Assembly: GCF_000421165.1 (NCBI RefSeq)
Contig: NZ_ATWI01000012.1
Location: 296,027 to 360,026, forward strand
Length of the DNA stretch: 64,000 bases
DNA from: Marinobacter daepoensis DSM 16072
GTDB taxonomy: Bacteria > Pseudomonadota > Gammaproteobacteria > Pseudomonadales > Oleiphilaceae
Direction: 5' to 3'
Position 1 is the first letter of the stretch, and each line of letters begins with the position of its first letter. Under the pieces are notes generated by a model. It was not told the DNA's origin. It searched no databases and saw only the letters and a list, made by a program, of their open reading frames with translations. Below, one piece after another: positions 44,320 to 53,659 of the stretch. The position numbers and the translations under genes were made by a program.

Positions 44320-44817
44320 ATGTCTGCCAAAGACGGTTCCGTCGCGCCGAAAGAGCGCATCAATATCAAATATGTCCCCGCCACTGGCGATCAGCAGGCC
44401 GAAACCGAACTGCCACTGAAGATGTTTGTGGTTGGCGATTTCAAGGGGCATGCCGAAGAAACGCCAATCGAAGACCGCAAGGCCATTTCCGTAGACAAGA
44501 ACAACTTTCGTTCTGTTATGAAGGAATCCGGCCTGACGCTGTCTACCAGCGTATCCAACAAGCTTGAAGACGGTGCAGACGACCTCCCCGTCAATCTGGA
44601 GTTCCAGGGGCTTGATGATTTCTCTCCAGACAGTGTTGCCCGCCAGGTCCCCGAGCTCAAGAAGCTGATTGAGCTGCGTGAAGCCCTGGTTGCCCTCAAG
44701 GGCCCTCTGGGCAACGTGCCGTCGTTCCGATCCAAGCTGCAGGAGCTGCTGGATAACGACGATGCCCGGGAGAAACTGCTGGCTGAACTTGAACTGGCGA
44801 CTGACAGCGGCGAGTAA
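44320..44817 (+). CDS. tssB: TssB, T6SS contractile sheath small subunit
   Basis: This 165-residue protein (VipA) forms the contractile sheath with TssC. It reads ERINIKYVPATGDQQAETEL, LKMFVVGDFKG, VNLEFQGLDDFSPDSVARQV and a final ELKKLIELREALVALKGPLG (four pieces), all typical. The ATG at 44320 follows AGGGAG; an upstream in-frame start at 44245 lies before the ribosome site. It is the first gene of the T6SS operon, in the V. cholerae vas order. Confidence 0.96.
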   Translation: MSAKDGSVAPKERINIKYVPATGDQQAETELPLKMFVVGDFKGHAEETPIEDRKAISVDKNNFRSVMKESGLTLSTSVSNKLEDGADDLPVNLEFQGLDDFSPDSVARQVPELKKLIELREALVALKGPLGNVPSFRSKLQELLDNDDAREKLLAELELATDSGE

Positions 44818-44878
44818 TCGCACCACCGGAATCCGGTAACCAATACCAATTATCAATCACGTACTGAAGGGATGTGGT

Positions 44879-46360
44879 ATGTCTGATACTGCTGTGCAGC
44901 AATCTGCTGCCTCCGAATCCGTTGCAGAAGGCTCTCTGCTTGACCAGGTCATGGCCAACAGCCGTATGGCTCCGGCCGACGAAGGGTACGATGTCGCCCG
45001 CAAAGGGGTTGCGACGTTTATTGCCAATTTGCTCAAGAGCGACGAAAAAGGCCAGCCGGTCAATAAGGCCCTGGTTGACCAGATGGTGGTCGAGCTTGAC
45101 CGCAAGATCAGCGCCCAGATGGATGAAATCCTGCACGCTCCCCAGCTGCAGGAGCTGGAATCGTCCTGGCGCGGCCTGAAACTGATGGTGGATCGCACCG
45201 ATTTCCGCGAGAACATCAAAGTGGATATCCTGCACGCCACCAAGCAGGAATTGCTGGAAGACTTTGAGTTTGCTCCGGACGTAACCCAGACAGGCTTCTA
45301 CAAGCACATCTATGCGGCCGAGTATGGTCAGTTTGGCGGTGAGCCGGTAGGCGCGATTGTTGGCAACTACGCCTTCAGCCCGTCTACGCCGGATATGAAG
45401 CTGCTGCAGTATGTGTCATCGGTAGGTGCCATGTCTCACGCGCCTTTCCTGTCCTCCGTTGCGCCGTCTTTCTTTGGTGTCGACAGCTATCAGGAGTTGC
45501 CGGCCATCAAGGAGCTGAGTGCCGTTTTCGAAGGCCCGAAATACGCCAAGTGGCGCTCCCTGCGTGAATCAGAAGACGCCCGCTATCTGGGTCTGACCGC
45601 GCCCCGGTTCCTGCTGCGGGTGCCTTATGATCCTACCGAGAATCCGGTGCGCAGCTTCAACTACAAGGAAGACGTATCGGGTGACCACGAGCATTATTTG
45701 TGGGGCAACACATCCTATTTGCTGGCCACGCGCCTGACCGAGAGCTTCGCCAAGTATCGCTGGTGCCCGAACATTATCGGCCCCCAGAGCGGTGGTTCGG
45801 TGGACGATCTGCCGGTACATACCTTTGAGTCCTTTGGCCAGCTGGAAGCCAAGATTCCGACCGAGGTGCTGATTACCGACCGCCGGGAATACGAGCTGGC
45901 GGAAGAGGGGTTCATTGCTCTCACCATGCGCAAGGGCAGTGACAACGCCGCGTTCTTCTCTGCCAATTCGGTGCAGAAGCCCAAGCAGTTCCCGAACACC
46001 AAGGAAGGCAAGGAAGCGGAGACCAACTACAAACTGGGCACCCAGTTGCCGTATATGATGATCGTGAACCGACTGGCCCACTACATCAAAGTGCTGCAGC
46101 GTGAGCAAATCGGCTCCTGGAAAGAGCGCCAGGATCTGGAACGGGAGCTGAACACCTGGATTCGCCAGTACGTGGCTGATCAGGAGAACCCGCCCGCAGA
46201 TGTTCGCAGTCGCCGCCCCTTGCGTGCCGCGAAAGTAGAAGTTTCCGATGTGGAAGGTGATCCGGGTTGGTACCAGGTCTCACTGGCTGTGCGCCCGCAC
46301 TTCAAGTACATGGGCGCCAACTTTGAACTCTCGCTGGTTGGCCGGCTGGACAAGGATTAA
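44879..46360 (+). CDS. tssC: TssC, T6SS contractile sheath large subunit
   Basis: This 493-residue protein (VipB) interlocks with TssB in the sheath. Marks are ELESSWRGLKLMVDRTDF, AIVGNYAFSPSTPDMKLLQY, LGLTAPRFLLRVPYDP, and the late LAHYIKVLQREQIGSWKER. It ends in a standard VRPHFKYMGANFELSLVGRL. It lies 61 bases after tssB. Confidence 0.97.
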   Translation: MSDTAVQQSAASESVAEGSLLDQVMANSRMAPADEGYDVARKGVATFIANLLKSDEKGQPVNKALVDQMVVELDRKISAQMDEILHAPQLQELESSWRGLKLMVDRTDFRENIKVDILHATKQELLEDFEFAPDVTQTGFYKHIYAAEYGQFGGEPVGAIVGNYAFSPSTPDMKLLQYVSSVGAMSHAPFLSSVAPSFFGVDSYQELPAIKELSAVFEGPKYAKWRSLRESEDARYLGLTAPRFLLRVPYDPTENPVRSFNYKEDVSGDHEHYLWGNTSYLLATRLTESFAKYRWCPNIIGPQSGGSVDDLPVHTFESFGQLEAKIPTEVLITDRREYELAEEGFIALTMRKGSDNAAFFSANSVQKPKQFPNTKEGKEAETNYKLGTQLPYMMIVNRLAHYIKVLQREQIGSWKERQDLERELNTWIRQYVADQENPPADVRSRRPLRAAKVEVSDVEGDPGWYQVSLAVRPHFKYMGANFELSLVGRLDKD

Positions 46361-46363
46361 TCC

Positions 46364-46801
46364 GTGGCAAGTGGCCTCGGCACTGACGGAGTTCGCAACA
46401 CCGGCAGCCTGTTTGAGCGACTCGAACAGGCGGCTGCCCCGGTTGGTCAGAGCATGGGGGAGTTCACCCATGTGGTGGAGTCCATCAAGCGCCACCTGGT
46501 ACGGCTGCTGAATGCCCATCCGGGCAACAGCAGCAGTGCACCGGACCTTGGCTTGCTGGATTTCAACGACGCCACCCTGGGTACCCATGATCTGAGTATC
46601 CAGATTCGCGGGGCGATCCGTCAGTGTATCGAGAAGTTTGAACCGCGGGTAAAGCGGGTGGATGTGGTTGCCATGCCACCAGGCCCGGATCCGTTGCAAT
46701 TGAAGTTCCAGGTGACGGTGTACCTGAACGTTGCGGGAAGCGATGATCGGACGACCATAGACCTGGTTTTGGATGATAAGCGGTACTACCGCGTGATCTA
46801 G
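46364..46801 (+). CDS. tssE: TssE, T6SS baseplate gp25-like protein
   Basis: This 145-residue protein is the gp25-type baseplate wedge part: GSLFERLEQAAAPVG, VVESIKRHLVRLLNAHPGNS, LSIQIRGAIRQCIEKFEPRV and a last strand VTVYLNVAGSDDRTTIDLVL. It starts with GTG three bases after the tssC stop. Confidence 0.94.
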   Translation: MASGLGTDGVRNTGSLFERLEQAAAPVGQSMGEFTHVVESIKRHLVRLLNAHPGNSSSAPDLGLLDFNDATLGTHDLSIQIRGAIRQCIEKFEPRVKRVDVVAMPPGPDPLQLKFQVTVYLNVAGSDDRTTIDLVLDDKRYYRVI

Positions 46802-46882
46802 TGTCATGGGTAGTAGCCTGAAGGCAAGGAATAGAGTGAGGCCTACCACACCCTTACTCGGGGCCAGACTGGTGCAGTAACG

Positions 46883-48655
46883 ATGAAGTTGAATCGCTTT
46901 TACAGGGACGAGTTGAGTTTTCTCCGGTTGCAGGGCAGGGAATTTGCCGAAGCACACCCGCAACTCACCCGCTTTCTGTCTGAACAAAGCACCGACCCGG
47001 ATGTTGAACGCCTGCTCGAGGGCTTTGCCTTTCTGACGGGCAAACTGCGGGAAAAGGTTGAGGATGAGTTTCCGGAGCTGACGCATTCGCTGCTGAACAT
47101 GCTCTGGCCCAATTACCTTCGGCCGGTGCCGAGTTGCACCATCATGCGATTTGATCCGCAGCTGCATGCCATCAGTGAGCGCCAGGTGGTGGATCGTCAT
47201 ACGGAGATCAAGAGCCGCCCACTGGGCGATTCCAGCCGTCAGACCCAATGCCGGTTCCGCACCTGTCGTGCGGTGGATGTGTTCCCCATCAGTGTGGCGG
47301 AAGCCAGTGCCGAGCATTCCCGGGAAGTTTCATCCGTGACGGTTGACCTGGCACTGCATACCGACCAACCGTTAAATGCCATCGGGCTAGAGAGCCTGCG
47401 CTTTTACCTCGGTGGTGACAACCATACCGCTGAAACCCTTTATTTATGGCTCAATCATTACCTCAGCCGGGTGGAACTGGTGGTGGGCGACAGCGTGTTC
47501 AATCTGCCGTCGTCGCTTCTGACCCCGGTTGGGTTTGCCGCCGACGAGGCAATTTTGCCTTACCCTAAGAATGCCTATGCCGGTTACCGGATTATTCAAG
47601 AGTACCTGAGTTTTCCGGAGGCCTTCCGGTTTGTCGATATCACAGGGTTGAAAACCAGGCTGCCGGCGGTTCAGGCGGATGAGATCAGCCTGCGTTTTCA
47701 CTTTAACCGCATTCTTCCGCCGGACACCCGGGTCACCCGGGATTCCCTGCAATTGTACTGCACTCCGGCGGTCAACCTGTTCAGCCATGAAGGTGAGCCG
47801 GTCGATTTGAACGGGCGCCAGACCGAGTACCGCATATCCCCGTCAAGTCGCTGCCCGGAGCACTATGAAGTGTTCAGTATTGAGCAGGTAGAGGGCTGGC
47901 TGGAAGGCCGTTCCGGTCGTGGTGAACCCCGTGTCTACACGGCATTTGAGAGTTTCCAGCACGAAGTGGAACGGGATCGTGGGCGGACGGCGCTGTACTA
48001 CCGGGTAAGGACTCGGGAGAGCGTTAGGGGTGACGGTTTTGATCACTACATTTCGTTTGTCCGGGGTGACGAAACCGAGTGCCTGAACCGTCAGGAAGCG
48101 GTGTCGCTCACGCTTACCTGCACCAACCGTCAGTTGCCTCAGCAGTTGGCGGTGGGTGAAGTCTGTATGGCCACGGAAAGTACGCCGGCATTTGCGGCCT
48201 TCAGTAACATTACGCGGCCGACGGCTACCCTGAGGCCAACCCTTGATGGCAGCCTGTTGTGGACGCTGATTTCAAACCTGTCGCTGAATTATCTGTCGAT
48301 GCTCGATGTCGACGCCCTGCGCACCGTACTGAGGGTCTACGACTTCCGGGCGCTGGTGGATCGTCAGGCTGAACGTATCTCGCAGAAACGACTGGCAGGA
48401 ATCAGCGGCATCGTCACCAAACCCGTCGACCGGATGATCAGGGGGTTGCCGGTGCGAGGTATCCGCTCGGAATTGCAGCTGGATCAGCAGAGTTTTGCCA
48501 GCGAGGGGGATCTCTACCTGTTTGGCACGGTGCTGAGTCAGTTTTTTGCGCTATACGCGAGCATTAATGCGTTTCACCAGCTCGAAGTGGTGAATACCGA
48601 AAATCAGGAACGGTACACATGGACGTTACAGCAAGGTCAGCAACCGCTGATGTAG
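46883..48655 (+). CDS. tssF: TssF, T6SS baseplate protein
   Basis: This 590-residue protein (VasA/ImpG) opens with the family signature FYRDELSFLRLQGREFAEAH, then DPDVERLLEGFAFLTGKLRE and LLNMLWPNYLRPVPS. It binds TssG in the baseplate wedge (TssE-F-G). An 81-base gap precedes it. The end overlaps tssG by 37 bases. Confidence 0.96.
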   Translation: MKLNRFYRDELSFLRLQGREFAEAHPQLTRFLSEQSTDPDVERLLEGFAFLTGKLREKVEDEFPELTHSLLNMLWPNYLRPVPSCTIMRFDPQLHAISERQVVDRHTEIKSRPLGDSSRQTQCRFRTCRAVDVFPISVAEASAEHSREVSSVTVDLALHTDQPLNAIGLESLRFYLGGDNHTAETLYLWLNHYLSRVELVVGDSVFNLPSSLLTPVGFAADEAILPYPKNAYAGYRIIQEYLSFPEAFRFVDITGLKTRLPAVQADEISLRFHFNRILPPDTRVTRDSLQLYCTPAVNLFSHEGEPVDLNGRQTEYRISPSSRCPEHYEVFSIEQVEGWLEGRSGRGEPRVYTAFESFQHEVERDRGRTALYYRVRTRESVRGDGFDHYISFVRGDETECLNRQEAVSLTLTCTNRQLPQQLAVGEVCMATESTPAFAAFSNITRPTATLRPTLDGSLLWTLISNLSLNYLSMLDVDALRTVLRVYDFRALVDRQAERISQKRLAGISGIVTKPVDRMIRGLPVRGIRSELQLDQQSFASEGDLYLFGTVLSQFFALYASINAFHQLEVVNTENQERYTWTLQQGQQPLM

Positions 48656-49635
48656 CCGGGCTGGAACCCGTTCTGGGCAACGCACGGCGCTACAGTTTTT
48701 TTCAGCTGGTGGATCTGATTCACCGGCACCATGGCGATGACCTCGAGCGGGCCGGGCACGATGAGCCCCGTCAGGAACGCATCCGGTTTTCGGCTTCCGC
48801 CGGGCTGGGGTTTCCTGGCAGCGACGTGGTGTCGGCACTGTCACCGGAGCATGAGCACGCGCCCTACCAGATGGAAGTCAGTTTTCTGGGGCTACACGGT
48901 TCGCAATCACCTCTGCCAGGTTACTACCTGGAAGACCTTGCCTGGGAAGCCGGGCAGAACCTGGGGGTACGCCGTCATTTTCTGGACTTCTTTAATCACC
49001 GGCTGGTAACGCTGTTTCACCGGGCCTGGCGCAAATACCGGTATTACGTCCGTTTTCAGCCCGGGGCCAGCGATGGTTTTTCCGAGCTGGTGTTCTCGCT
49101 GACGGGCCTGGGTGACCGGCGATTACGAGATGCGACGCCGGTGAACTGGTCGAAGATGCTGGCCTACGCCGGGCTGATGGCGGGCAGAAGCCGGTCGCCA
49201 GAAGTGGTCAGCGGCATTGTTGGTCACTGTTTCGACCTGGACGACGTCAGTGTTGAGCAGTGGGTCCTGCGAAAAGTGGACATTGCTCGTGATCAGCAAA
49301 CGTCTCTGGGCAGGGCGAACGCGACGCTGGGAAACGATACGCTTGTCGGCTCCCGCATCCGTGACCGAAGCGGCAAGTACATCCTGCGCCTGCGGAATCT
49401 CACACGACAGAGGTTTGCGGATTTTCTGCCCAACGGGCGAGACCATCAGCGACTGGTGAAACTGGTGGAATTTACCACCCGGGAACAGCTGGCTTACGAC
49501 CTTGAGCTGCAGATGCGACCGAAAGACATTCGACCGATGCAGCTTGGTGCCGATGTCCGGCTGGGGTGGAATTCGTTTGTGACACCGGATCGGGCTCGTG
49601 AATGGCCGACGGTCAGAATTCAAATCAGACGTTAG
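48619..49635 (+). CDS. tssG: TssG, T6SS baseplate protein
   Basis: This 338-residue protein (VasB/ImpH) shows ARRYSFFQLVDLIHRHHG, IRFSASAGLGFPGSDV, VSFLGLHGSQSPLPGYYLED and DFFNHRLVTLFHRAWRKYRY. It is the partner of TssF. The ATG at 48619 lies inside tssF after AGGAACGG. Confidence 0.95.
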   Translation: MDVTARSATADVAGLEPVLGNARRYSFFQLVDLIHRHHGDDLERAGHDEPRQERIRFSASAGLGFPGSDVVSALSPEHEHAPYQMEVSFLGLHGSQSPLPGYYLEDLAWEAGQNLGVRRHFLDFFNHRLVTLFHRAWRKYRYYVRFQPGASDGFSELVFSLTGLGDRRLRDATPVNWSKMLAYAGLMAGRSRSPEVVSGIVGHCFDLDDVSVEQWVLRKVDIARDQQTSLGRANATLGNDTLVGSRIRDRSGKYILRLRNLTRQRFADFLPNGRDHQRLVKLVEFTTREQLAYDLELQMRPKDIRPMQLGADVRLGWNSFVTPDRAREWPTVRIQIRR

Positions 49636-49649
49636 GGCGGGGAAGAGTT

Positions 49650-50960
49650 GTGGCACATCAGACAGCAACACTGACATTGGTGATTACCAACCCGACGGAA
49701 ACCGGGGGCGGCGCCAGTCTGGAGCATCGTTTCAACACCACCGGTGGTTCTATCGGCACGGCACACAGTGATACCTGGCGTCTGTCGCCTCATCGAACCG
49801 GTGCCGTGGCTGGCCATGCCGAGATCCGCTATCTCGACGGAGGCTTCTGCCTGATTGACCGCAGCGGCCGGACATACATTAACAGTGGCCGTCAGCCTGT
49901 CGGGCGTGGCCGCCGGGCCCGGTTGAGCCATGGTGATACCGTCAGCATTGGCCGCTATCAGATAAGGGCGGAACTGTCTGTAGAGCAAGTCAGTGCTGGT
50001 GGTGTCGACGAAGGCTATCGTGAAGACCATGGTCTGGTGGATAGCCCGGAAAGCGATCTGCGGAGAGCGGCCAATGAGCAAAGCCAGCCGGAAGGGCGTG
50101 AGCCGCTGGAGGGACTGCAGCCTGCCGCCGGTGCCCCGGTCAGCATTGACCCGCTGGCGCATTGGCAGCAACGCCCCGACCGAGCGGATGAGGAAGCACC
50201 AGAGCTTCTGGCCAGTGACCGGGCCTGGTTTGCCCGTTCGGCGGAGGTAACGGATGAATACCGGGAGAACCGCGATGTGGCCATGGGCCTGCCGGTGGCC
50301 CCTCAACGAAACCACAAGGAACGACAGGGAATGTCTGAAACCAACCGAAATCCTCAGGAGGTCAGCCGCCAGCACATCAGTGGTGCGCCGTTACTTCGGG
50401 GGCTGGACGCCGACATCGATTTTGCTGACAGCGACGAGATGCGCCTGTTTCTGGAAGAGGCCGGGCAAACCCTGAAGGCGACGGTCGAGGGGCTGCTGGC
50501 CCTCCACCAGGGTGAAGACAGCCGCCATCAGGCCCTGCGTACCCGCCTGCAGCCCATCGAGGATAACCCGTTGCGCCTGGCCAATGACTATCCGGACACG
50601 ATCCAGACACTGTTTGCGGCCAAACGAAGCCCGGTGCACCTCTCGGCACCCGCGGCGGTGCGGGAAAGTCTGGAAAGCCTGAATCATCATCAGCAGGCCA
50701 CCCGGGAAGCGATCAGTGAAGCCCTGGATGCCATTCTCCATGCGTTCTCTCCGGAGGCTTTGCTGCGCCGGTTCCATGGTTATCGGAGAGGCTTGCAGGA
50801 CAACGAAGACGAAGGCCGTTGGGCCTGGGATATGTACCAACACTATTACCGTGAACTGAAATCCAGTCGTCAGCAGGGCTTCGAACGCCTGTTCCAGGAA
50901 GTGTTCGACCAGGCTTACGACCAACACTTGCGCCAATTACAGAGGGAGAAACTGTTGTGA
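49650..50960 (+). CDS. tagH: TagH, T6SS-associated FHA-domain protein
   Basis: This protein of about 436 residues has an N-terminal forkhead-associated domain (LSPHRTGAVAGHAEIRYLDG, FCLIDRSGRTYINSGRQPVG, LSHGDTVSIGRYQI), a variable Glu/Gln-rich linker, and a conserved C-terminal T6SS-FHA domain (YQHYYRELKSSRQQGFERLF). FHA domains bind phosphothreonine; no kinase or phosphatase (PpkA, PppA) is in this window. I chose the GTG at 49650 after GGGGAAGAG; the ATG at 49602 is inside tssG. Confidence 0.9.
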   Translation: MAHQTATLTLVITNPTETGGGASLEHRFNTTGGSIGTAHSDTWRLSPHRTGAVAGHAEIRYLDGGFCLIDRSGRTYINSGRQPVGRGRRARLSHGDTVSIGRYQIRAELSVEQVSAGGVDEGYREDHGLVDSPESDLRRAANEQSQPEGREPLEGLQPAAGAPVSIDPLAHWQQRPDRADEEAPELLASDRAWFARSAEVTDEYRENRDVAMGLPVAPQRNHKERQGMSETNRNPQEVSRQHISGAPLLRGLDADIDFADSDEMRLFLEEAGQTLKATVEGLLALHQGEDSRHQALRTRLQPIEDNPLRLANDYPDTIQTLFAAKRSPVHLSAPAAVRESLESLNHHQQATREAISEALDAILHAFSPEALLRRFHGYRRGLQDNEDEGRWAWDMYQHYYRELKSSRQQGFERLFQEVFDQAYDQHLRQLQREKLL

Positions 50961-51490
50961 AGTACTGCAAATGGAGCTTGCTGGTGGTTGCTTTGATGCT
51001 GGCGGGGTGCAGCACCCCCTACAATGCGGTCACCAAGACCGCCAAGGTGCTCTGGGACCCTGATATTCCGGTGGGTTACCCGGAAGATCTGCCAAGCCGG
51101 GTAGACCTGACCATGCTGGCTGAACCCAACGTGAACCCGAACGAATCGCTGGCACCTACGCCGATTGCCTTCCAGGTGATCGAACTGCGCGACAGTTCGC
51201 TACTGATGGCCGGTGATTTTGACCAGCTGCTGAACGACCTCGAGGATTCCCTGGGACAGAACTATGTGGACCACAGTGACTACAGCCTTGTACCGGGACA
51301 GTTCAAATTTGTTGAATCCTTTGAGGTCGATGAAGACACCCGTTACATCGGCGTGATTGCCTTCTACGCGTACCCGAACCTGTCTCAATGGAAAAAGGTT
51401 GTGAAGGTTAATCCGATTGGTGGGCACTACCACCTGCTGGTGAACCTGCGGGAACGTGAAATCCAACTCAGACGGTCGGACGAAAGCTGA
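50957..51490 (+). CDS. tssJ: TssJ, T6SS outer-membrane lipoprotein
   Basis: This 177-residue lipoprotein has lipobox MLAGC with Cys18. The mature part is a transthyretin-like fold (TPIAFQVIELRDSSLLMAGD, YIGVIAFYAYPNLSQWKKVV). It anchors TssM to the outer membrane. It starts with GTG overlapping the tagH stop and shares one base with tssK. Confidence 0.94.
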   Translation: MKYCKWSLLVVALMLAGCSTPYNAVTKTAKVLWDPDIPVGYPEDLPSRVDLTMLAEPNVNPNESLAPTPIAFQVIELRDSSLLMAGDFDQLLNDLEDSLGQNYVDHSDYSLVPGQFKFVESFEVDEDTRYIGVIAFYAYPNLSQWKKVVKVNPIGGHYHLLVNLREREIQLRRSDES

Positions 51491-52824
51491 TGGCGGTAAC
51501 AAATCGAGTGGTCTGGAGTGATGGGCTGTTCATCAAACCCCAGCACTTTCAGCAACAGCAGCGCTATCTGGAGCACCAGATCAACGAGCGGTCGCTGGCG
51601 GTTTCCGACTACCTTTTCGGTTTCAGTGAGCTGGAACTGAACGCGGAATACCTGAGTTTTGGCCGCGTCGGGTTGGTCAGGGCCGCAGGCCTGTTTCCTG
51701 ATGGGACCCGCTTCAATCTGCCTCAGGACGATGTGATGCCAGAGCCTCTGGAAATCGCAGACGCGTCGGTGGCTAATCAGGTGGTGTATCTGGCGCTGCC
51801 ACTTGGCAGTGACAGTCTGGCGGAAGTGGAATGGCCGGAAGCACCGGTGGCCGGTCGATTCCAGGCGCAGGCGGTGGAAGTCCGGGATCTGCACTCGATC
51901 GACGGTGACAGTCACAATATTGACGTGGGTCGTGTCGCTCCGCGCCTGATGCTGGAGCGGGAAGATCGCAGTGCCTACGCTGCGCTGGCCATCGGGCGGA
52001 TTCTGGAAAAGCGCCCGGATGGCAGCCTGGTGATGGATCCGAACTTCCTGCCAACCATGCTCAGCGTGCGTTCTGCCCCAAGATTGCAGCGTTTCGTGGG
52101 TGAAATGGCCGGCCTGATGCAGGAAAGGGCGCGGAACATCGCGGAACGGGTTGGTGCGCCTGGCCAGGGTGGCGTGGCGGATGTATCCGATTTCATGCTG
52201 CTACAGATGCTGAACCGGGCACACCCGAAATTCATGCACCTGGCCCGTCTTCGGCAGTTGCACCCGGAGCGGCTTTACGAAGCGCTTCTTGAGTTGTGTG
52301 GTGAGTTGGTGACTTTTACCGATGAAACCCGGCTACCCAGGGAGTTTACGCCCTACGACCATGAGTTGCCGGAAGGCTGTTTCAGCCCGCTGATGCAGAT
52401 CCTGCGACAGGCGTTGAGCACGGTGCTGGAGCCAAGGGCGTTGTCGATTGCGCTGCAGCAACGTCAGTACGGCCTCACCGTGGCACCGGTGCAGGATGGC
52501 CAGTTGATGAACGATGCCGAGTTCATTCTGGCGGTGAAAGCCGACATGCCGCTGGACGATCTGAGAAAACAGTTTGTCCAGCAATGCAAGGTAGCGTCCG
52601 TGGAGAAGATCCGGGATCTCATCAGCCTGCAGTTGCCGGGTATTCCACTGTCGGCGTTGCCGGTGGCGCCACGACAACTGCCTTACCACGCCGGGTTTGT
52701 GTACTTCCGGCTGGACGATCAGAGCCAGGCCTGGCAGATGCTGGACAATGCCAGTGGGTTCGCCTTCCACGTGGCGGGCAGTTTCCCGGGGCTGGAGATG
52801 CAATTCTGGGCGATCAGGAGCTAA
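51490..52824 (+). CDS. tssK: TssK, T6SS baseplate-membrane connector
   Basis: This 444-residue protein opens with the family mark VVWSDGLFIKPQHFQQQQRY and carries SDFMLLQMLNRAHPKFMHL and a C-terminal FYFRLDDQSQAW-like stretch (VYFRLDDQSQAW here). It links the baseplate wedges to TssL and TssM. Its ATG shares a base with the tssJ stop (TGATG). Confidence 0.96.
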   Translation: MAVTNRVVWSDGLFIKPQHFQQQQRYLEHQINERSLAVSDYLFGFSELELNAEYLSFGRVGLVRAAGLFPDGTRFNLPQDDVMPEPLEIADASVANQVVYLALPLGSDSLAEVEWPEAPVAGRFQAQAVEVRDLHSIDGDSHNIDVGRVAPRLMLEREDRSAYAALAIGRILEKRPDGSLVMDPNFLPTMLSVRSAPRLQRFVGEMAGLMQERARNIAERVGAPGQGGVADVSDFMLLQMLNRAHPKFMHLARLRQLHPERLYEALLELCGELVTFTDETRLPREFTPYDHELPEGCFSPLMQILRQALSTVLEPRALSIALQQRQYGLTVAPVQDGQLMNDAEFILAVKADMPLDDLRKQFVQQCKVASVEKIRDLISLQLPGIPLSALPVAPRQLPYHAGFVYFRLDDQSQAWQMLDNASGFAFHVAGSFPGLEMQFWAIRS

Positions 52825-52827
52825 ATC

Positions 52828-53649
52828 ATGGCAGATGCACCGGTAATGGACCGGCCAGATAACACCAGGGATTCGGGTGATCGTGCATTCAGCGACCTTT
52901 TGTTTGCCGACACCGCTGCCGAAGGTACCCGTGTGGACACGGGTGACAACGGTTTCCAGCTGCGCGGCCTGGAGGACAACCGGCTGATTGATGCTGCAAC
53001 ACCGCTGCTGGGATTGGTGATCCGGGTACGCCGGCTGGCGGATTTCAGAGAGGTGGAGTCTCTGTACCAGCAGGTGGTGGACGAGGTCGCCGCCGTCGAC
53101 CGGGAACTGGTAGAACAAGGGTATGAGCGCCCCACCGTGGTGGCCTACCGCTACGTGCTCTGTTCTTTTATTGATGAGGCTGTGCTGGGCACCGACTGGG
53201 GGGCGCACAGCGTCTGGTCTCAGCACTCATTACTCAGCCGTTTTCATAACGAAACCTGGGGCGGCGAAAAGGTGTTTGCCATCCTGGCCCGCATGGAAAA
53301 AGAACCCGCTCGTTACCGGGACATGCTCGAGTTTATTTACCTGTGTCTGTGCCTGGGCTTTGAAGGCCGCTACAAGGTTATGGAAAACGGTCGGGACGAA
53401 TACGAACAGGTGGTTCGCGGCCTTTATGATCAGCTGCGCGATTTGCGGGGTGACCGGGACAGCCGGCCCCTGGCAGATGCCACCGAAAACCTGATGCCGG
53501 CCCGAAACCGCCTGCGTAACGGCTTGCCGCTCTGGGGCATTGGTGGCCTTTTTCTGGTGGCCATGGCTGGGATCTATTCACTCTATAACACGGCGCTGAA
53601 CGAACGCATCAGGGATGTGCTCAGCGTTCTGGAACAACTACCGAAATAA
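52828..53649 (+). CDS. tssL: TssL, T6SS inner-membrane protein (DotU/IcmH type)
   Basis: This 273-residue protein has a cytoplasmic domain (VVAYRYVLCSFIDEAVLGTD, HNETWGGEKVFAILARMEKE, FEGRYKVMENGRDE) and one C-terminal membrane helix at about 232-253. No OmpA-like peptidoglycan-binding extension follows, so cell-wall anchoring must come from another protein. It works with TssM and TssJ in the trans-envelope complex. Confidence 0.95.
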   Translation: MADAPVMDRPDNTRDSGDRAFSDLLFADTAAEGTRVDTGDNGFQLRGLEDNRLIDAATPLLGLVIRVRRLADFREVESLYQQVVDEVAAVDRELVEQGYERPTVVAYRYVLCSFIDEAVLGTDWGAHSVWSQHSLLSRFHNETWGGEKVFAILARMEKEPARYRDMLEFIYLCLCLGFEGRYKVMENGRDEYEQVVRGLYDQLRDLRGDRDSRPLADATENLMPARNRLRNGLPLWGIGGLFLVAMAGIYSLYNTALNERIRDVLSVLEQLPK

Positions 53650-53659
53650 GGACATCACT